From Candidatus Poseidoniales archaeon (GTDB lineage Archaea; Thermoplasmatota; Poseidoniia; Poseidoniales; Poseidoniaceae): DNA of 10,875 bases. This document shows, one piece after another, positions 7,580 to 10,875 of the stretch. The first letter of the stretch is position 1, and each line of letters opens with the position of its first letter. The position numbers were made by a program, and so were the translations under genes. Under the pieces are notes generated by a model, which did no database searches, was not told the origin of the DNA, and saw only the letters and a list, made by a program, of their open reading frames with translations. The stretch lies in contig QXYA01000085.1 in the NCBI GenBank assembly GCA_009887135.1, positions 1 to 10,875 on the forward strand. The letters are read 5' to 3'.

Positions 7580-8383
7580 ATGAAAAAGAAGATTACATTC
7601 GATAAGGAAGATGAAGAATTCTTTGGACAAGTAGGCTCTTTTGGAGTCCCTAAGTTCGATGGTGAAATGAACGGAGGAGTCCCTCGTGGATTTACAATGG
7701 TTGCGTTTACTGAAACGGGTTCTGGTGCTGAATTATTCGCAAAGCAGTACGTATCTCCTGCTGAAGAGTCCGAAAATACACTTTATATCTCAACCAATGA
7801 AGGACAACCAGAGATTGTTCGTGTATTCAAGAAATACGGATGGCCACTCGACATCAACGTTCGAACAATTGGTGAGGAATACAATTCAAATGTTCTCGAA
7901 CGAGAGCTTTTAGCAAGCCGTTACCGTCTCGAAGGATTCCGTCTTGAAGATATCCAGCGACTTGCTCAGACACGATTTGTAGACGAGAATAACCAAGACT
8001 ACCTCACTGAAGTGACCAATGAAATCATGGCTTTAGGACCATACTTCAGAGCAGCTATTGACAGTCTTGATTTCTTCTTACAACGTGATGATCCAAATCG
8101 GGTTGTAGCAATGATTCGTATGCTTCAGGCTCACACTCAAATGTATCGAGGGCTTCTGTTAATCAGCGTTTCAGTCCATGGTCTATCTCCATCGATACGC
8201 CAAGAACTTGCAAGTATTGCTGACATGGTACTCACCTTTGGAGTACGTACTGTTGGATCTGATTTCGAAACCTCAATGATTGTTTCTAAATTCAGAAATG
8301 CTCCCGAGAATCTGAAAATGTTGGTTTTCCGTGTTACTCCAGAAGAGGGTATTACGCCAGAAACTGTCGAGCGTATTGCTTGA
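7580..8383 (+). CDS. KaiC/RAD55-like pseudo-ATPase with altered Walker A
   Basis: 267 residues. A charged N-terminus (KKKITFDKEDEEFF) precedes a KaiC-type domain: FGVPKFDGEMNGGVPRG (21-37) aligns by eye with the family's TGIPGLDELLGGGIPRG pattern. The P-loop position reads TETGSGAELF (44-53): the GSG is kept but the essential Lys and Thr of GKT are Ala and Glu. Walker B-like AAIDSLDFF contains D161. The C-terminal KFRNAP stretch, followed by VFRVTPEEGI, corresponds to the KMRGTSH region of the first KaiC-like gene. ATP hydrolysis in the usual way is therefore unlikely, while the fold appears complete. A GGGGGAT Shine-Dalgarno-like run lies 4 nt before the ATG, and the gap from the previous gene is 11 nt, so it belongs to the same operon. 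A scaffold or sensor role is inferred. Confidence 0.85.
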   Translation: MKKKITFDKEDEEFFGQVGSFGVPKFDGEMNGGVPRGFTMVAFTETGSGAELFAKQYVSPAEESENTLYISTNEGQPEIVRVFKKYGWPLDINVRTIGEEYNSNVLERELLASRYRLEGFRLEDIQRLAQTRFVDENNQDYLTEVTNEIMALGPYFRAAIDSLDFFLQRDDPNRVVAMIRMLQAHTQMYRGLLLISVSVHGLSPSIRQELASIADMVLTFGVRTVGSDFETSMIVSKFRNAPENLKMLVFRVTPEEGITPETVERIA

Positions 8384-8438
8384 AGTTGTTTACTGGTCGA
8401 AGCGACACCTCCAAAGAGGGCGGAGCCTGCCACGAACC

Positions 8439-9182
8439 ATGTCAAGTCGAGCAGCGACGGGTGGTTACGACCCATCCGGTATTGATTTGGATGCATGGAC
8501 TGAGTTGGAAGAACAACTTGAAGCAACCATCCCTGACTATGACCGAGTCAACCGATTAATGACATTCGGACAGGACAAGCGTTGGAGGCGAAATGTTCGC
8601 AACCATGCTTCACAAGGTATGAAAATTCTCGAAGTGGGGTGTGGTCCTGGAAGTTTTGCAGAAGATCTCGTGGGATTGGATGTTACCTGTTTAGATCCCT
8701 CTGAAGAGATGCTTAAAGTTGCTAAAAAGCGAGTTGATGCTGCACGCAAAGAGCGTGGAGAGTCGCCAGCAGCATACGTCCAAGCGATTGCTGAAGAGAT
8801 TCCACTCGGCGACAATTCCTTTGATATGGTATTTTGTCTCTTTTCATTCCGTGATTTCCAAGATAAGAAGAAAGGGCTTGAAGAGATATTCCGTGTCCTC
8901 AAGCCTGGTGGCCAACTCGTTATGTGTGATGCTGGGAAAGCAAATGCACTGCATGGCTTAGCTGGAAGAATTTGGATGAGCACTATGGTTCAATGGATGG
9001 CTCGTTGGGTTACAAAGACCAAAGACCACCCTTGGAAAGGACTTGCACGATCCTACACGCATTATGGTACCAACAAATATTATCGAAACATGATGATAGA
9101 AGTGGGTTTTGAAAATGTTTCTGGTCGACTGTTGTACCCCTTCTTAATGTCGAGTCGATTCCGTGGAAAGAAACCAATGTGA
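8439..9182 (+). CDS. menG: UbiE/MenG-type quinone C-methyltransferase
   Basis: 247-residue class I SAM-dependent methyltransferase, close to the usual length of the family that C-methylates demethylmenaquinone or ubiquinone precursors. The family N-terminal block is present as YDRVNRLMTFGQDKRWRR (the YDxxNxxxSxG...W pattern, Thr replacing Ser). SAM motif I reads ILEVGCGPG, followed by the acidic CLDPSEEML. The next blocks are EEIPLGDNSFDMV and the family's FRDFQDKKKGLEEIFRVLKPGG. The C-terminal part has the YYRNMMIEVGFENV type segment. The open frame extends upstream to 8331 but would overlap the previous gene with residues unlike the family, so ATG 8439 is preferred. The substrate is probably menaquinone in an archaeon, but a related methyltransferase cannot be excluded. 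No other quinone genes are nearby. The 55-nt gap upstream suggests either read-through or its own promoter. Confidence 0.85.
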   Translation: MSSRAATGGYDPSGIDLDAWTELEEQLEATIPDYDRVNRLMTFGQDKRWRRNVRNHASQGMKILEVGCGPGSFAEDLVGLDVTCLDPSEEMLKVAKKRVDAARKERGESPAAYVQAIAEEIPLGDNSFDMVFCLFSFRDFQDKKKGLEEIFRVLKPGGQLVMCDAGKANALHGLAGRIWMSTMVQWMARWVTKTKDHPWKGLARSYTHYGTNKYYRNMMIEVGFENVSGRLLYPFLMSSRFRGKKPM

Positions 9183-9187
9183 TGTCC

Positions 9188-9192
9188 TTTTT
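9188..9192 (+). terminator. Possible T-run terminator after the methyltransferase
   Basis: A run of five T residues begins 5 nt after the menG-like stop codon. Archaeal transcription commonly ends at short T tracts without a strong hairpin. The tract is short, so this is a weak call supported mainly by its place between two apparent operons. Confidence 0.25.
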
Positions 9193-9217
9193 CGTCAACT
9201 GGCCTTTCCATTAGCCT

Positions 9218-9223
9218 CATAAA
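9218..9223 (+). promoter_or_regulatory. Possible TATA element of the ATP synthase operon
   Basis: CATAAA stands out in the 74-nt gap between the methyltransferase and subunit H. Its centre is about 27 nt before 9248, the normal spacing from an archaeal TATA box to the transcription start, which would give a transcript starting at or just before the H reading frame (leaderless or a leader of about 9 nt to ATG 9257). The match to a consensus box is partial. Confidence 0.35.
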
Positions 9224-9256
9224 CCCCCTCTCGGTCGTCAAGACGAAGTGGTTGTT

Positions 9257-9574
9257 ATGGGTATGGAAAAAGTCCTCCAGAGCATCAAAAAAGCCGAGCA
9301 GGCTGCTGAAAAGACTCTCTCTGATGCTCAGAGCGAATCCAGTCGAATACTCAGCGATGCTCGACGTGATGCAGCAGATATGGTCTCTAAGGCCGCAGAA
9401 GACGCTCAGGCTACAATCAAGTCTACTCTTGATGCGGCTCGTGAAGCGGCTATGAAGAACGTTACAAAAGCTCAGAAAGAAGGTTCCAAGGCTGTTGAAG
9501 CAGTTCAAAGCGATGCTGCAAAGAATAAAGATGCAGCAGTTTCTCTTATTGTAGAACGACTCCTCAATCAATGA
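9257..9574 (+). CDS. atpH: A/V-type ATP synthase subunit H (peripheral stalk)
   Basis: 105 residues, predicted to be almost entirely alpha-helical, rich in Ala, Lys, Glu and Ser. An 11-residue periodicity is clear: blocks 11-21, 22-32, 33-43 and 44-54 place Ala and hydrophobic residues at repeating positions, as in the right-handed coiled coil of the archaeal peripheral stalk formed by subunits E and H (E/G in other nomenclature). The end, SLIVERLL, is a hydrophobic C-terminal helix. ATG 9257 is chosen; GTG 9248 in the same frame and ATG 9263 are alternatives, and the start depends on whether the message is leaderless. Subunit I follows after 9 nt, the order found at the head of archaeal ATPase operons (H, I, K, E, C, F, A, B, D). 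On sequence alone such a helix is hard to assign, so the neighbour carries much of the weight. Confidence 0.85.
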   Translation: MGMEKVLQSIKKAEQAAEKTLSDAQSESSRILSDARRDAADMVSKAAEDAQATIKSTLDAAREAAMKNVTKAQKEGSKAVEAVQSDAAKNKDAAVSLIVERLLNQ

Positions 9575-9583
9575 AGTGATATC

Positions 9584-10875
9584 ATGTTCTCAACTGTCGA
9601 CATGTCCCGTCTCACACTGGCGGCGCCTGTTGATGCTATGCAGGATATCGTACGCAAATGCTCTGATTTAGGCTGCGTACACATCGAAGACTATACACAG
9701 TTCGAAGAAGGAATCGGCGTAGGACGTGCGATTCAAAGCGAAGATGCTGACATGATTAGCGCTCTTCTTCTCAAAGTTCGTGCTGTACGTAGTGCAATAA
9801 CCGTTCATAACTCTAAAGGTGCGATCTCAAGTCCAAATGCAAAGAAACTTACAGAGGAGATGTCCTCTAAGGTTGATGCTGCTTTAGAAAACATCGAAGC
9901 AATCCGTGAGGCTGAATCGGATATTTCATCTCTTAATGACCAACTACGTGTCTTTGAGCGTCTCGCTCCACTCAACATATCTCTCGACCTTCTCTCGGGA
10001 TATCAAGGTGTAGAAATCTATGTTGCAGAAACTCCTAACTCCTCTAAGGCTCACAAAGCCTTTGCAGACATGGCATCTCGAATCGAGTACCTTTGCCCAG
10101 CAGGGCTCGTCGCAGTTGCATGTGCTCCGAGTGACGCAGCAGCAGTACAAATTGCATTGGCAGAGTTGAACGCCAAGGCAATTCAACTTCCTTCAGGAAA
10201 GGGAACTCCTTCTCAGAGAGTTGCAGAAACAAAAGAAGCTATCTCGAAAGCTGATTCCTCTGCCGAATCTAACCAGAAAGCGCTCGATGCATGGGCAGAA
10301 ACACATGGTTCTGACCTCGTAATTATCGAAGAATACCTTCGAAGAGAAGATGCGATTTATACTTCTCCAACTTCTTTGGCTGTTTCAAACCAAGCCTTTG
10401 CTCTCGACGCATGGGTTCCAACCGAAAACGCAGAGAAAGCCCGTAACTCTCTCAAGGGACTCGCCTCCCACATTGAGATTGAAGCTCACGTTGACGATCA
10501 TCACGGCCACGATGATCACGACAGCCATCACCATGAGCCTGAGCCTCCAGTTGCTTACAAGAATGCAAACCCTGCTCAACCGTTTGAACTCGTTGTTGAT
10601 CTTGTCGGCCGTCCAAAATATGGCACATTTGACCCTACGACCTTCATTATGATCACACTTCCACTCATCTACGGGCTCATTCTTGGAGACTTTGGTTACG
10701 GATTCGTCATTGTATTACTTGCTTTGTGGCTGCGCTCTCTTCCTTTTGCAAAGGACCCAATGGGCAAAAACGCAACCACAGTACTCATGTCAATGGGTCT
10801 CTGGTGCATGTTCTGGGGATTCCTATTCGCTGAAGGCTTTGGATTTGTCTGGGATGGGACTGGCCACGTAATGGG
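9584..10875 (+). CDS. atpI: A/V-type ATP synthase subunit I (a), 3' end outside window
   Basis: Stator membrane subunit forming the ion half-channels next to the proteolipid ring. The frame is open from ATG 9584 to the right edge (430 codons) and needs the next sequence to finish. The cytoplasmic N-terminal domain (1 to about 345) starts MFSTVDMSRLTLAAP and includes the helical hairpin seen in this family. The diagnostic block follows at about 345-372: RPKYGTFDPT, then a hydrophobic helix to GDFGYG (about 368-373), and later GFLFAEGFGF. The expected ion-path arginine lies beyond the edge. Residues 302-322 form a His/Asp-rich insert with eight histidines between 302 and 317, just before the membrane domain; this is discussed among the findings. 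A GTGAT element 3 nt before the ATG fits the archaeal anti-Shine-Dalgarno. Spacing to subunit H is 9 nt, so they share one transcript. Confidence 0.93.
   Translation, partial: MFSTVDMSRLTLAAPVDAMQDIVRKCSDLGCVHIEDYTQFEEGIGVGRAIQSEDADMISALLLKVRAVRSAITVHNSKGAISSPNAKKLTEEMSSKVDAALENIEAIREAESDISSLNDQLRVFERLAPLNISLDLLSGYQGVEIYVAETPNSSKAHKAFADMASRIEYLCPAGLVAVACAPSDAAAVQIALAELNAKAIQLPSGKGTPSQRVAETKEAISKADSSAESNQKALDAWAETHGSDLVIIEEYLRREDAIYTSPTSLAVSNQAFALDAWVPTENAEKARNSLKGLASHIEIEAHVDDHHGHDDHDSHHHEPEPPVAYKNANPAQPFELVVDLVGRPKYGTFDPTTFIMITLPLIYGLILGDFGYGFVIVLLALWLRSLPFAKDPMGKNATTVLMSMGLWCMFWGFLFAEGFGFVWDGTGHVM

Noticed and set aside
8395..8409. Small GGTCG-AAG-CGACA hairpin between the third KaiC-like gene and the methyltransferase
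   Set aside because: Only about four pairs with a 3-nt loop and no T tract after it, too weak for a terminator or riboswitch call.
8331..8438. Upstream extension of the methyltransferase frame
   Set aside because: It overlaps the previous gene by 53 nt and adds 36 residues not resembling the family; the ATG at 8439 fits the expected length.
8137..8983. Two long minus-strand open frames (129 and 148 codons)
   Set aside because: Both lie opposite well-supported genes (third KaiC-like protein and methyltransferase) and read as low-content, Ser/Arg-rich shadows.
9080..9571. Minus-strand 163-codon open frame
   Set aside because: It is antisense to the methyltransferase end and nearly all of subunit H. 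The plus-strand genes carry family motifs, while this frame has none.
1..10875. CRISPR arrays, insertion sequences, phage genes or other mobile elements
   Set aside because: No regularly spaced repeats, transposase or integrase motifs, or terminal inverted repeats were seen, and genes are tightly packed chromosomal types.

Overview
The window reads as a piece of a planktonic archaeal chromosome, most likely marine Euryarchaeota of the Poseidoniales (Marine Group II) type. Supporting signs are an archaeal A/V-type ATP synthase operon start (stalk subunit H, then subunit I), heme A biosynthesis genes that imply aerobic respiration, KaiC/RAD55-like RecA-fold ATPases, a very large secreted protein anchored at its C-terminus, moderate GC content and tight gene packing. 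The lineage is inferred from gene content and style, not from a marker gene.

Layout. Positions 1-1827 (+) hold the 3' part of a heme A synthase gene (ctaA/COX15 family) overlapping by 4 nt a complete heme O synthase (ctaB). Positions 1833-1919 (-) are tRNA-Ser(GCU), ending 5 nt from the convergent ctaB stop. Positions 1987-4929 (-) encode a roughly 980-residue exported protein with Ig/PKD/FnIII-like repeats and one C-terminal membrane anchor. A short divergent intergenic region (4930-5065) carries a 27-nt near-perfect inverted repeat. Positions 5066-8383 (+) form a probable four-gene operon: a protein with a pilin-like N-terminus joined to a lamin-tail-like domain, then three successive KaiC/RAD55-like proteins, of which only the first keeps a complete P-loop. 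Position 8439 onward is a UbiE/MenG-type methyltransferase. From about 9257 the ATP synthase operon starts with subunit H, then subunit I, which runs off the window and has a histidine-rich insert. The subunit I gene is open to the right edge.

How the genes fit together. CtaB and CtaA make heme O and then heme A for a terminal oxidase, the MenG-like enzyme would methylate the respiratory quinone, and the ATP synthase uses the resulting ion gradient, so both flanks concern aerobic energy conservation. The middle (4930-8383) is the least familiar part. An envelope-anchored pilin-like/LTD protein is followed by one apparently active and two degenerate RecA-fold ATPases, and is divergently transcribed from a giant surface protein. 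This is the best candidate here for an undescribed system, perhaps an ATPase complex acting on a surface structure or a membrane signal; the function is not determinable from sequence alone.
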